Assembly (NCBI GenBank): GCA_037176725.1
Contig: JAZBRS010000039.1
Coordinates: 23,286,001 to 23,350,000 of the forward strand
Source of the DNA: Posidonia oceanica
Taxonomy: Eukaryota > Streptophyta > Magnoliopsida > Alismatales > Posidoniaceae
DNA: 64,000 nucleotides
Direction of reading: 5' to 3'
This document shows, piece after piece, positions 34,395-45,146 of this stretch (within the stretch, counting starts at the first letter, position 1; each line of letters begins with the position of its first letter). The translations under genes were made by a program, and so were the position numbers. The notes beneath the pieces were generated by a model that was not told the DNA's origin, did not search any database, and was given only the letters and a program-made list of their open reading frames with translations.

Positions 34395-34700
34395 TCTGCA
34401 TTTCCCTGCATATGCGAGCGTAAGCCTAGAAAGACCGATTCTCGGGCGCGTCGGGGGTGCCTAACACCTTCCCCGCGCGTAACAGGAGTCCTTACCCTCT
34501 CTTGGCCCGCAATGACCATATTGCCCTTATCCTAGGCACGAGTCACATCATTTGCATTCATTTGCATCTTATTTCTTTTGCATTGCTTTGCTTTGCATCC
34601 TTTGCTTGGTTTTGCGTGATTATTCACGCATTTCCCCGGTTTTCCTCGTCTTCCGATTTAATAGACTTGGTGGCGACTCCGATTTTGTCTTATCTTCTTC
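34395..34700 (+). promoter_or_regulatory. Conserved U5 block with internal PBS-like motif (B)
   Basis: Includes GGGGGTGCCTAACACCTTCC and TGGTGGCGACTCCG (34668-34681), the latter equal to the first 11 bases of the PBS plus TGG-like context, 164 bp before the LTR end. Confidence 0.65.
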
Positions 34701-34785
34701 TTTTCTTTCCTTTTTTTTCCTTTTTAAATGTTTTCGAGTTAGGTCTTCCTTCTCGGATATAGCCGCTTATAGTGAGCCTGATTCC

Positions 34786-34825
34786 GATCGGTGCACGCGA
34801 GCTTTGGCATCGTGCATGGACGATC
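34786..34825 (+). repeat. Palindromic insert near the LTR end of B
   Basis: GATCG (34786-34790) and TGCACG (34792-34797) are mirrored by CGTGCA (34811-34816) and CGATC (34821-34825). The other LTRs read directly from GATTCTGATTGGG-like sequence to the LTR end, so about 40 bp is extra here. Confidence 0.6.
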
Positions 34826-34845
34826 CGAACACCGGGATTACTACA

Positions 34846-36998
34846 GGTTGCTGAATGGAGGGCTGGAAAGCTGGTTGTCTGGGTGAGATTGGGGACGGAA
34901 ATTGGAGGTGGTTTACTGGGTGTTGGGTGCTCTGGTGTGGATGAAAAGGTAGAGGAAGAAGGATGCTGATTTTCAGTGGAAAGAGGAGGGCATTTTGGGT
35001 GCTGGACGCTCTGAAATCTCTTGCTCTCTCTTGGACGATAAAAAGGCAGTGAAGGAGGAAGAGGTGCGAGGCTTTATCAAGTGCTGAAGACTGGAGGCAC
35101 ACTGGGGATTTCAAATCCTCCACCGACTAGAGCAGCAGCTAGCAAGGAGAAGGACGACCGGAGGTGATGGCATTAAGTGCCCCGGAAGACCTGCTAAGAT
35201 GCTGAGAGAGGAGGAGTGAGCTGGATTGATGGTGATCGGGAGGGAAGAGAGAAATCAAATTCAAAGAGGAGGGGGAGAGAGCTGGCGGGAGAGAAGGACT
35301 GTGGAGGAAGAAGAAGAAGAAGAAGGAGGGTTGGCATGGGCCAAGCCGCGTGCGGATGAAAAAATAAAAAAGAAAGAAAGAAGAAAGAAGAAAGGAGGGA
35401 GAGGTGGAGGGGAAAATGGGCCGGACTGGGCCCAGGAAGGAAAGAAAGAAAAATAGAAAGAAAGGAAGAAAGGGAGAAAGGGAAGAGATGAAGGGAAAGA
35501 AAAATAAAATAGAAATAAAAATAAAAAGATTTGAAAATGTTTCTAAGGTGGTTGTTTAAGTTAGGATTTTTAGATTAGGTTTCTAATGGTTGTTTTTTAA
35601 TTAGTTAATTAGGATTAAAGAGTTTTAGTTTTGGTTAGGGTTTTTAGGGTTTTCTTTTCTTTAAATTGTTTTTGATTTTGTTAAAATGTTTGTTGAGTTT
35701 TTTAAATTGTTTTTAAGTTATGTTTTTCTTGTTAGGTATTTGGGATTTTGATTAGGGATTTTCAAAGATTGTTTTTAGATTAATTAGGATAAGTTTTAGC
35801 TTTTGATTTTAATCTTTTAGGGTTTTGTTTAAGTCTTATTTTAAATTCGATTTTGTTTTTTGAATTCTTTTAATATTTTTAGTTAAGCTTTTCTTGTTAG
35901 GTTTTTAATTAAGTTTTCTTAGATTTTTGATTGTTTGTTTTCCTTTTTAATTAGGTTTTCAAATTGTTTCTTTTAGAATTGTTAAGTTAAGTTTTTTCCT
36001 TAATTACTTGCCTTAGCATTTTTTAATTGTTCTCTTTCATTTTAGGATTTGTTTTTTGATTGTTTTTAGTAGGGTTTTTACTTTTGCTTGTTTTGATTAT
36101 ATTTTGGTTTTTTCCTTTATTTTATAGCATTTTCTTTTTATTAGTTTTGCATTTTTTAAGTTGCACTCTTAGTTTTCAATTTTAGTTAGGTTTAGTTAGG
36201 TTTTAGTTAGGTTAGTTAGGTTTTGGTTTTTAATTGTTTGTTTAATGTTTTTAATTATTTTTCTTGGGGTTTCGATTTGGTTTTCTTTTGTTTTAGAGTT
36301 TTGAAGGTTTTTAAGGGTTTTTTAGGGATTTAGTAGAAGAGAGAAAAAGAAAAGAAAAAGGAAGAAGAAAAAGGAGAAATGATGAAGTAAAGAAGAAAAG
36401 GAGGAGTTGAAAGAAAATAACTTTTAGAAAATCAAAGAAAAAGCTAAAAATACGATAAAAATACAAATAAGATTTAGAAGAGATAGATGCACAAGATAGG
36501 CCCACTGCCAGGCAAGGAGAAGAGAGGGAAGCGAGTGAAAAGACGGAGAATAATTAGGAGAGAGAGAGGAGAGAGAAAAGGATAATTTGATGAAATGAAG
36601 GGGTTAGAGGCTTAGAAAAGAGGTGAAATTTGGGGAGTGTGTGGCCTAGGATTTCTAGTGTTGGACCTAGCGTTTGGGTTTGGATTTAGGAAAGTTTTGG
36701 AAGGATTTTGAGGTGTAGAAAAAGGATAGTTTTACCTAGGTTTTCTAGGGTTTTTGGGAGTGGTTTTGGTTTGAAAATTTGAGGGTTCTTGGGTAGGTTT
36801 GCTAAGTTGGGGATAGTGAACTTTCCTATGGTTTTTGGGTAGTTTTTGGGCTTGGGAAAGGGTTGTGATTTTAGGTTAAGTTTGGGCTTGTTTTGAAGAG
36901 AAGGATGGAAAGGAATGTGTAGGTTTGGACCTAGATTTGGATCCAGAAGTCACCAGGAGATTCCAATTGACTCAGCCTATCAAAATGAGGTGTCAACA
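34846..36998 (-). repeat. Element D 3' LTR fragment
   Basis: The first 2153 bp of a minus-strand LTR, from 36998 (TGTTGACACCTC read back) to the break made by B at 34846. It carries the U3 start, an A/T-rich stretch and the GA/CT-rich part seen in the other LTRs, but is clearly diverged from A, B, E and F. The remainder should lie left of element B. Confidence 0.88.
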
Positions 36999-37063
36999 GA
37001 TGCCCCTCCCTGAGCGAGGTCAAGCGAAGCGAGGCCACTGCTCAGGGTTGACAAGACTCCCCA
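36986..37063 (-). other. PPT and bracketing hairpin of D
   Basis: The PPT (AGGGAGGGG on the minus strand) follows the LTR end. The inner stem CCCTGAG/CTCAGGG is intact. The outer arms TGAGGTGTC and GACTCCCCA have two mismatches, as expected in an old copy. Confidence 0.65.
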
Positions 37064-37662
37064 TCTGACCGACGGGAGTAGAAGATTGCTATTGGCGTGA
37101 GTTACTTATTCGGCAGATGCACCGAAAGTCGTAGCTCGTTGCCGCAATGCAAAGTGCAGGTGCAGATGGATGAGATGCAATGTATGCAATGCATGCTAAT
37201 GCAAATGCAATGCAAATGTTAGTGCAAAAGTTAGTACAGATAAGAATGCTGATGCAGCATAAGATGATGATGATGTTGGACTAGTATGCAGTGCTAGAAA
37301 AAGAAAGTGCAAAGATGATGCGAAAGAAGAATGCTAAAAGAGAAACGCGATGTGGCGCAAAGACCCGGTAGGTAGGCCAAACTTGCACGACAAGGCGAGA
37401 AAGAAAAGTGTAGCTTGTCCCCGCCCGGGGAGCAAGCTAGCAAAAAGGAGCGCGAGGGGAGAGGGGTCGACTCTCCTATCGCAAGGGGATGCGGGACTTT
37501 GCCTTCCTGGGACAAAGTCGCACAAAGAGAGTGAAAAGATGTCTGGCTTATCGGTCGGATAGTTTACGGTCCTATCAACCGGAAGCGATAGTTTACGGAC
37601 CTATCAACCGAAAGCGATAGTTTACGGACCTATCAACCGGAGGGTGCAGTTGTGAGTGATAG
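36999..37662 (-). mobile_element. Element D internal 3' end
   Basis: 664 bp of the internal region: PPT, the conserved pre-PPT block (about 37065-37170), an ATGCAA-rich stretch (37170-37240), a GC-richer piece without ORF conservation, and three hairpins of GATAGTTTACGGACCTATC type (37551-37645). E interrupts the array at 37662/37663; GATAG (37658-37662) is the predicted target duplication. The rest of D lies right of the window. Confidence 0.8.
37551..37650 (-). repeat. Hairpin array of D (3 visible units)
   Basis: Three copies of GATAGTTTACGG(A/T)CCTATC, stem GATAG/CTATC, followed by CAACCG. The last unit runs into GCAGTTGTGAGTGATAG, where E begins. B shows the full context (28003-28060), in which CCAGTAACTATC precedes ACTCACAACTGC. 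Confidence 0.8.
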
Positions 37663-39113
37663 TGTTGACACCCCATCTTGACCGGCTTGGATCATTTGGG
37701 ACCTTCTGGTGGCTTCTGGATCTAAACCTAGGTCAAAACAACCCCCAACCCTCTTCATCTCACCCTTCAAAACAAGCCTAACTTGACCTAAGCCTACACC
37801 CTCTTCCCAAGCCCAAAACCTGCCCAAAAACCATAGGAAAACCCATCAGACCCCTACTTAGCAAACCTACCCAAACACTTAAAAACTTTTAGCCCAAAAT
37901 CATTCCCAAAAACCCTAGTAAACCTAGGTAAAACCACCCTTTTTCTACACCTTAAAACCCTTCCAAAACCTTCTTGAAATCAAACAAAAGGCTTAGAACC
38001 AACACTAGAAACCCTAGGCTACGCCCTCCTCAATTTTCACCCCATTTCAAAACCTTTAAGCCCTCCATTTACCTAAATTATCCTTTTCTCTCTCCTCTCT
38101 CTCTCCTGATTATCCTCCTTCTTTTCATCCCCTTCTCTCTCCTTTTCTTGCCTGGCTGTGGGCCCCCTTTGTGCTTCTATCTCTTCTCTACCTTATTTCT
38201 ATTTTTGCCTTATTTTTAGCATTTTCCCTGACTTTTAAAAAATTATTCTCCTCCAACTCACCTCTTTCCCCTTTATTCTTCCTTTTTTTCCTTTTCTTCT
38301 CCCTTCTCTTTTCCTTTTTCTTTCTTTTGTAAAAATCCATAAAAAACCCTTAAAAATCTCTAAAACTCTAAAACAAAAGGGAAGCAAACCAGAACCCTAA
38401 GAAAAATAATTAAAAACATTAAACAAACAATTAAAAACCTAAGCCTAACCAAATCTAGCTAAAATAGAAAGCTAGGAGTGTAACCTAAAAAATACAAAAT
38501 AACCAAAAGAAAATGCTGTAAAATCAAGGAAAAAACTAAAATATAACCAAAACCAACCAAAAGTGAAAACCCTATCAAAATAATCTAAGAACAAACCCTA
38601 AGAAGAAGTAAAACAATTAAAAACAATAAGACAAATAATTAATGAAAAAAAAAAACCTAACTTAACAAACCTAAGAAGAACAACTTAAGAACTTAATTAA
38701 AAAGAAAATGAGAAACAAATTAAAAAGATTTAAAAAACACTTAATCCATCAAGAAGAAACTTAACCTAAAAAACATCAAGAAAACTTAACAAATAAAAAT
38801 CAAAAGTATAATTTAAAGAAGACTTAAGAAGAATCCTAAAAGGACTAAAATCAAATGCCAAAACTCACTCTAATTAATCCAAAAATAAATCTTAAAAAAT
38901 CCTAATTAACATCTCAAATGCTTAACAAGAAAAACACAATTAAAAAAATAACTTAAAAGGCTTAACAAACACTTAATCAAAATGGAAAACAAATTAAAAA
39001 CAAAGAAAACCCTTAAAACCCTAATCAAACCCAAAACCCCTCTAAAACCAGAATTAATCAACTAAAAATAGTCATTAAAAATTTAATCAAGATCCTAACT
39101 TACAACATAATCA

Positions 39114-39155
39114 TTCTAATATTTTTACTTATTTTTATTTTATTTTTACCTAATT
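39114..39155 (+). promoter_or_regulatory. AT-rich TATA-like block in LTR of E
   Basis: AATATTTTTACTTATTTTTA followed by T-rich sequence; it is the counterpart of 30048-30085 in B. Candidate by position only. Confidence 0.3.
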
Positions 39156-40350
39156 TATTTCTCCTCTTTTTCTCCTCTCCTTCTCCCTTTTTTCTATTCT
39201 TTTTCTTTTTTCCGCTGGGCCCAGTCCAGCCCGTCCACCTTCCTTCTTTCTTTTCCTTTTTGATTTTTTTTCTCCTCCGGTTCGCGGCCCGGCCCGCTTC
39301 CCTCCTTCTTCCTCTTCCTTCTTCTTCCTCTGCATTTTTTTCCTTCTCCTCCCGCGAGCCTACAGCACTCCCTCTTCTTTTTTGAATTCGATTCTCCCCC
39401 TCCATCAGATCAGCACCAGTTCGCCTCAGCCTCCTCTTCTTTCAGCGGCTTTTCCGGCAGCATTAACTGCCTGTCTCCCTCGCCGCTCGTCTCCCTCAAC
39501 TGCAGTGGACGGCGCCGGTGGAATTCGAATTCCACAGCTCGCGCCCAGCAGCTTCAAGTCCTGATAAAACCAACCATCGGCTCCACCCTTCGATGCCTTT
39601 TGCCATCCGGGAGAGCGAGCTGAAGTCCAGAGCGAACTCTCAAGCAAACCTCCTGCTTCTCTGAATTCCACAGCATTTCCCCTTCTTTTTCTCCCTGAAA
39701 CCAAGCCCGTTCCAGCCGCTCTTTCCTTGCATTCCCATCCCCCGATTTCACCCAGCACATCAGTACCTTTCCCCCTCCATTTCCCGGCCTTTCCACCTCT
39801 GAACCACCCCCAGTTCACCTGAAAATCCATCACAGAACCCATCACTTCTCATTTCCGAATTGCCTTCACCACAGACCTCCATTCCGTCCCAAACCTTCCC
39901 CAGATACTCGCCTGAACTCCACCTCCCCAAGGCACCCGACCTTCAGCCCAGCAACCCACCACCGCACCTACCCGCCACTTCAAACACCTGCAATCCCCTC
40001 TGACTAGAAAACCCACCAACTTGCAAACTCCACCCACAGCCTCCCAAAACCCAATTCAACCGCCCAGAAACGTTCACCAGACCTCCAGCAACCTTCCAGA
40101 AGGTCCTATCCGGCCTGAGGAGCAGCGGACACTCCCCCCGGTCTTTGGCTGCCTCTGTGAATCCACAATCAGCCGAATCTTCCTCCGGTCTTCGCAGCAG
40201 CCGTCCAACCATCCGGGAAGCACCGGAAGGCTCCGTGGAGGCGATCCTAATCCTCGCGAGCAGCAGACGGCGCCCGTAGTGGCCAGACGAGCTCCACCGG
40301 CGACCTCTGAAACCACCTGCGTCGGGAGGACTTCTCAGACGCAGAGACAG

Positions 40351-40351
40351 G
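40351..40351 (+). promoter_or_regulatory. Splice donor-like site in LTR of E
   Basis: GCAGAGACAG/GTAACTC after the GC-rich stretch, matching 31250 in B. Confidence 0.4.
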
Positions 40352-42081
40352 TAACTCTTTATCCCCTTAGCCTAATCTTCCTCCCCTCTTGCTTTTCCCC
40401 CCCTTAGAATAGGTTTTTCTTCGCTCCTGCGCCGAGTCAGCTCCGGCCAGAGCCGTCTTCTCCAGCGAGCCTCTCCGTGCATCCCTCCGCAACGATCAGC
40501 AGAACAGCGTTCCAGCAGCACCCTCCGGTCCGCACGAGTCTCAGGAACAAGCTCCGGTCTTCAGATTGCCGCGTCGTCGCGCCGATCGCCCGGAACGCGC
40601 TTCTGAAGCTCTGCAGACCTCCGGTGGCTTCTCTGGCTCGCTCCAGCCCGCGTCGAGCTCCGCCGAACGTCGTCCGACCTCCGTCAGGACCTGGAGATGC
40701 CTCCCCGCCGGCCTGCGCTGCTCCAACGTCCCTGTGCCGGCGTTCATGGACGCTGGCAGCTTGCTGCTACAGTGTCCATGGCCGTCGGCCATTACACTGT
40801 TCCTTTATTTTCCAGATATTTATGTTTTTCGTTAAATATTGCATTTCTGGTCTGAGTTCTTGTTATTTTGCGTTCCAGTCCTTTATTTGATTTAATCTGC
40901 TGATTTTTGAACTGAAACTATATTAAATTGCATGAAATGTTTGTAGTTTTCCTTATTTGCATGCTGATCCATTTACTGTGCTTTCCTTCAGTAATAAGTT
41001 AGACTTTGGCCCTCCAGTTTTTGATTTTTGCACATTGGTCCTGCAGTAGCTTAATTTAATTTAATACTTGAATTTTGCCATATGAAATTGCATTCTGGGT
41101 CCCCTTTATTTTCAGTATTTGCATCCTGATCCTCTATCCTGTAGAACTTAGGTTTTATTTTTCATTTTTGCTTGTTGCATTGCATTTCTCCCCCTCTGTT
41201 TTCTGATTTTTGCATGTAGGTCCTTTCTAATGCACAGTAGCCATTTTTAATGCATATTTAGCTTATTAAATTGCATTTTTGACCTTGCATATTTAAAAAA
41301 TTGCATGTCAGTCCTCTATCTGCCCCCTTAATGCATATTTTGCTTCAAAAATTGCATTTTTGACCCTACATGATTTGAAAATTACACATAGGTCCTCAGC
41401 ATGCTTATAAAAATCATTTAAATGCATATTTTGCTTCAAAAATTGCATTTTAGCCCCACATGTTTGAAAAATTGCATGTAGGTCCCCATTTGCATTCCCA
41501 GACTACTTAGGACCCTGTTTTTCTGGAAAAATTGCATTTCAGACGCTAATGATTTCAAAATTGCATCTTCAACTTGCCACATGTTTTCAAAGCTTGTCCT
41601 GATGCATACCCCTTTTGGAAAATTGCATTTGAAACCCTGTCCTTTGCAAAATTGCATTCAGACCCTTCTTTTTTTTCAAATTCCTTGCATGAATGTCCCA
41701 AACTTTTCAAAACCTTTGCATTTAGACCCCCATCTTTTCAAAAATTGCATTCGAACCCCCAACTTTCTGAAAAATCCCTCCTGAGTCTTTTCTTGCTTTC
41801 TGCATGCATTTGCATTCATGCATTCTAGCTTTTTGCATCCTCTGCACACACTTAAAGCTTCTTTAGCTCCCATTTACATGGGAGGACCTGTCTGCACACC
41901 CCTAGGACCTCTTGAACACTTAGATCTGTTCTTCTCCCCTGTTCTGGCCCTTCTACCTTGAAGCTGCGATATCTTCCAATCCGGCCGTTGGATCTTCTCA
42001 AACAAGCTACCCAAACGACCCCGGCGGAGCGCTCTTCAGCATGGAGCAAGCAGATTTCAGATCAGGCTCCAGATTTTCCAG

Positions 42082-42082
42082 G
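42082..42082 (+). promoter_or_regulatory. Second splice donor-like site in LTR of E
   Basis: TTTTCCAG/GTACGTCC, the closest to the plant donor consensus of the set. It lies before the tandem repeats, as in the other LTRs. Confidence 0.45.
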
Positions 42083-42529
42083 TACGTCCTCCTGAACCCT
42101 TGCACAGCATTCATTTGCACATCATTTGCATTGCATGCATCGTTTTCGCTTTTTGCTTCTTCGAGCATGTAGAATAGGACTTCCTCCTCTTATCCATCAA
42201 CTCCGTTCCTCGTTTCGCGTATTCCCGAGTGTTTTGTGTTGTGTTTCCCCTGGATTCACCACTTATTGCGACTTTCTTCCACCTTTTCCACGATCCGATC
42301 GCACTGCGAGCTTTGGGCAGCGTGCGAGACACATCGTGGAGCGGTTTAGTGGAAAATAGTCACAAAGCAGTGGTAATCCCTCCACTTGCTTGTTCTCCCC
42401 AGTGTAGGTCTTCACACCTACTCTGCGTGGCCCTTAAACAGTGCCTGTCCTCACACACGCACTGTTTACTTCTCCTTTCGCTTCCCTTGATCTTTTTTCC
42501 TTGCATTTGCATCTGCATGGTTTTGCCGA

Positions 42530-42870
42530 GGTTTTATGCCGTCTTTTGGCACCGTTCCGCGTGCCCGCTTTGTCTTTGGCACCGTTTTGCGTGCTCGCTT
42601 CACTTTTGGCACCGTTCCGCGTGCCCGCTTTGTCTTTGGCACCGTTTCACGTGCTCGCTTCACTTTTGGCACCGTTTTGCGTGCCCGCTTCGCTTTTGGC
42701 ACCGTTTTGCGTGCCCGCCTCTCTTTTGGCACCGTTTTGCGTGCCCACTTTGTTTTTGGCACCGTTTCGCGTGCCGACTTTGTTTTTGGCACGTTTTGCA
42801 TGCCCGTCTTGTTTTCTTGCACCGTTTTGCGTGCCGCTCTCGTTTCTTGCATTGTTTCGCGTGTTTTACG
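42530..42870 (+). repeat. LTR tandem repeat of E (about 11 units)
   Basis: Units of about 30 bp with GGCACCGTTTTGCGTGCC, a hairpin with stem GGCAC/GTGCC. Copy number is lower than in A or B. Confidence 0.9.
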
Positions 42871-43124
42871 CCGTTTTCTCTTGCATGTCGCTTGCATTGC
42901 TTGGTTTTACCGTTGTTTTGCTTTTTCGCTTGCATTTGCATATAGGGCAGTGATGCTTACTGCCTGGAGTTCTCACGAGCCCGGTTTCGCCCGGTTCGGA
43001 ACACAGACAGTGCTGCTAAGCACTTAGACAGCACACTTACTTTCTTGCATTGCATTCCACTACTTAGAGCACACCTATGAGCATTCATTCAGGCATTCAT
43101 TGGCATTTAGGCATTTAGATCTGC

Positions 43125-43420
43125 ATTTCCCTGCGTATGCGAGCGTAAGCCTAGAAAGACCAATTCTCGGGCGTGTCGGGGGTGCCTAACACCTTCCCGG
43201 TGCGTAACAGGAGTCCTTGCCCAGTCTTTTGGCCCGCAATGACCATATCGCCCTTATCCTAGGCATGAGTCATCTCATTTGCATGTATTTGCATTTGTTT
43301 TCCTTTGCATTGCTTTGCTTTGCATTTCTTGCTTGGTTTTGCATGTTAATTCACGCATTTCCCCTGGTTTTCCTTGTCTCCCGATAATAGACATGGTGGC
43401 GACTCTGATTTGTCTTATCT
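43125..43420 (+). promoter_or_regulatory. Conserved U5 block with internal PBS-like motif (E)
   Basis: GGGGGTGCCTAACACCTTCC, followed later by TGGTGGCGACTCTG (43394-43407), 109 bp before the LTR end. Confidence 0.65.
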
Positions 43421-43516
43421 TCTTCTTTTCTTCCTTTTTAAGTGTTTTCGAGTTGAGCCCTCCTCCTCGGACCATCGCCGCTATTAGTAAGCCTGATTCT
43501 GATTGGGATTACTACA

Positions 43517-43920
43517 GTGGCGACTCCGCTGGGGATGCTAGACTCCGGCTTTCGCCTTCGCTTTCGCTCGTTCGCATTTCACATCTTTGTTTGCCTTTGT
43601 GTTTTGTCTGCCTTGTTTGCTTGCTCACCTGTCTGCTTTGCCCAGCGAAGTCGACAGTGGCGACACCGCTGGGGACGCTAGACTCCGGCTTTCGCTCGTT
43701 CGCATTTCGCATCTTTGTTTGCCTTTGTGTTTTGTCTGCCTTGTTTGCTTGCTCGCCTGTCTGCTTTGCCCAGCGAAGTCGACAATGGCAACCCCGCTGG
43801 GGATGCTAGACTCCGGCTTTCGCCTTCGCTTTCGCTCGCTTGGGATTTGCTTTCTTTGTTTGCCTTTTGCGCCTCCTTTGCCTGTTTTGCTTCCTCTTCT
43901 GTGCAAACTCCTAGCGAGTC
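43517..43920 (+). repeat. Tandem triplication of the PBS region of E
   Basis: The PBS and about 125 bp downstream occur three times: PBS-like 18-mers at 43518-43535, 43658-43675 (one change) and 43786-43803 (more changes). Repeat spacing is 140 and 128 bp. F and A have a single copy. Confidence 0.85.
43518..43535 (+). other. Primer binding site of E (tRNA-Arg)
   Basis: TGGCGACTCCGCTGGGGA, an exact complement of the recalled 3' end of plant tRNA-Arg including CCA, one base after the LTR. Confidence 0.88.
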
Positions 43921-44569
43921 GCCTCGTGGCTACTCTGCCCAGGTTTTGCACCTCCTTTGCCTCGATTTGCGCTCTATTCCGCTTTGCTTTGCTTGCTGTG
44001 GCGCTCTTACTTGTTTGCTTGCTTGATTGCTTGCTTCTTGCCTGCTTATTTCTTTGCTTCTGCTCTTGCCTGCTTCAATGCTTACTTGTCTTTGTCTTTC
44101 TTTATCTATCTGCTTATAATTGCTTTACTTCTCGCACAATGCATGTCTACATACTTGTTTGGCAACAATGCATGCTTTTTGAATGCTGAATGCTTCTCTT
44201 ACACCTTTGCTATGTCACTACGCACGCACATACTTTGCATATATGCCTTTTGACATGATGAATGCTTTTTCTTCACTATCATGCTCACAAACACTCGCAC
44301 ATGCCATGCACTTGCCTTTTGTTGTGTTGTATGTTGTTTGCCTGCCATGATTGACAGATTTTCTTCTCTTTCGCACACACCATGCCTAGGATAGTAGGGA
44401 CTTGTTTGCTCTCCCCATGGTTAACTAAAAATGGCAAGTAAAAGGAACTTCTAGGGGTAACTAGAGACTTCAAACAATCCTTCACCCCCTTTGGTTAATA
44501 AAATGCGCAAGATTAAAGACTTTAATCATTTGCATAAGCATCATATAGGGCATGCATCTTCTTATCTGA
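43921..44569 (+). other. Upstream leader of E
   Basis: Non-coding TTGC/CTTTGC-rich leader, similar to A and F. A TTGGTTAATAAAATG word near 44490 also occurs in F (61790). I see no gene. Confidence 0.55.
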
Positions 44570-44870
44570 GTCCACCTATTAGTCTGCAAAGGACAGTCCC
44601 GGCCTCTTGTTCCACCGCTTTGGGCGTGGCGCGAGTCAGTCGGTCTGTCCCCCCTTGTTCGGGGGTCGTGTCGGTATTAGTAGAGGGTACCACCCACGCT
44701 TTGGCGGGGTCGAGGCCACCAACGCACCACCCTGTCATTACCTGAGCTTTGGGCCAGGAGTTAGGCAAGGAACCTACTTTTCTGACCTGAGTCGGTGACC
44801 TGTACACCCAGGGATACCTGGAGTAGATCACCTGCTAGGATACACTAGTTAGGTAAGGGGGGCATACTAG
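44570..44870 (+). other. Conserved leader block of E
   Basis: Matches A (10258-10510, reverse) and F (61855-62155). Contains GTTCCACCGCTTTGGGCGTG and TACCTGAGCTTTGGGCCAGG. It is the best-conserved non-coding leader piece and a candidate packaging signal. Confidence 0.6.
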
Positions 44871-44904
44871 AAAGCATGCATATCATTCATGCCATCTAAC
44901 TTAA

Positions 44905-44970
44905 CTCATTTGCATTCATCTTTTCAGTTTCTAACCCCAGTTTCCTTCTGTTTGCGTCAGCAGTGATCGG
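44905..44970 (+). promoter_or_regulatory. Splice acceptor/donor-like cluster before gag of E
   Basis: TTCATCTTTTCAG (acceptor-like, near 44928), GTTTGCGTCAG (near 44960) and GATCGGTAAGTGAG (donor-like, near 44968). F keeps the same order. Together with the LTR donors they could define a spliced leader. Confidence 0.35.
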
Positions 44971-45146
44971 TAAGTGAGTTCCCCTTGCTAGAGCTTGAGT
45001 ACCGACCCTCGTTGACGCCCCTGTTGCGACCTTATTCGCGACCATTCCCCCCTTCTGAGCTATCCGCCTTTGCGACGATAGCTCCTATTAGGAATTGCCG
45101 CTTGCACACCCATCGCAGCCCTGTTCTCACGCGCTCTAGGTCAGCA

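Larger units (their letters stand above)
17430..34845 (+). mobile_element. Element B: 3' part of a Tat/Ogre-type LTR retrotransposon
   Basis: Plus-strand element with gag-pol, a third ORF, hairpin arrays, PPT and complete 3' LTR. Its 5' LTR and most of gag lie left of the window, beyond element A, which split the gag-pol ORF at 17429/17430. The 3' LTR ends ...GGATTACTACA at 34845; the next bases GGTTG (34846-34850) belong to the D LTR and are the predicted target duplication. Confidence 0.93.
28585..34845 (+). repeat. Element B 3' LTR (6261 bp)
   Basis: Starts TGTTGACACCCC and ends GGGATTACTACA. Zones: C/A-rich U3; A-rich stretch 29300-30050 with telobox-like AAACCCTAAAGCCCTAAT; AT-rich block at 30048-30085; pyrimidine-, then GC-rich stretch 30100-31250; ATTTGCAT-rich degenerate repeats 31740-32560; a conserved stretch 32570-32795; tandem repeats 32833-34170; U5 block 34395-34700. 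An extra 40-bp palindromic stretch lies near the end. It is one of the longest LTR types known in plants. Confidence 0.92.
37663..43516 (+). repeat. Element E 5' LTR (5854 bp)
   Basis: TGTTGACACCCC to GGGATTACTACA, followed by a PBS. Zones match the B LTR: A-rich stretch 38340-39110 with telobox-like AAAACCCTAATC, AT-rich block 39114-39155, GC-richer stretch 39400-40350, degenerate ATTTGCAT repeats 40840-41840, conserved stretch 41860-42082, tandem repeats 42530-42870, U5 block. Confidence 0.93.
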
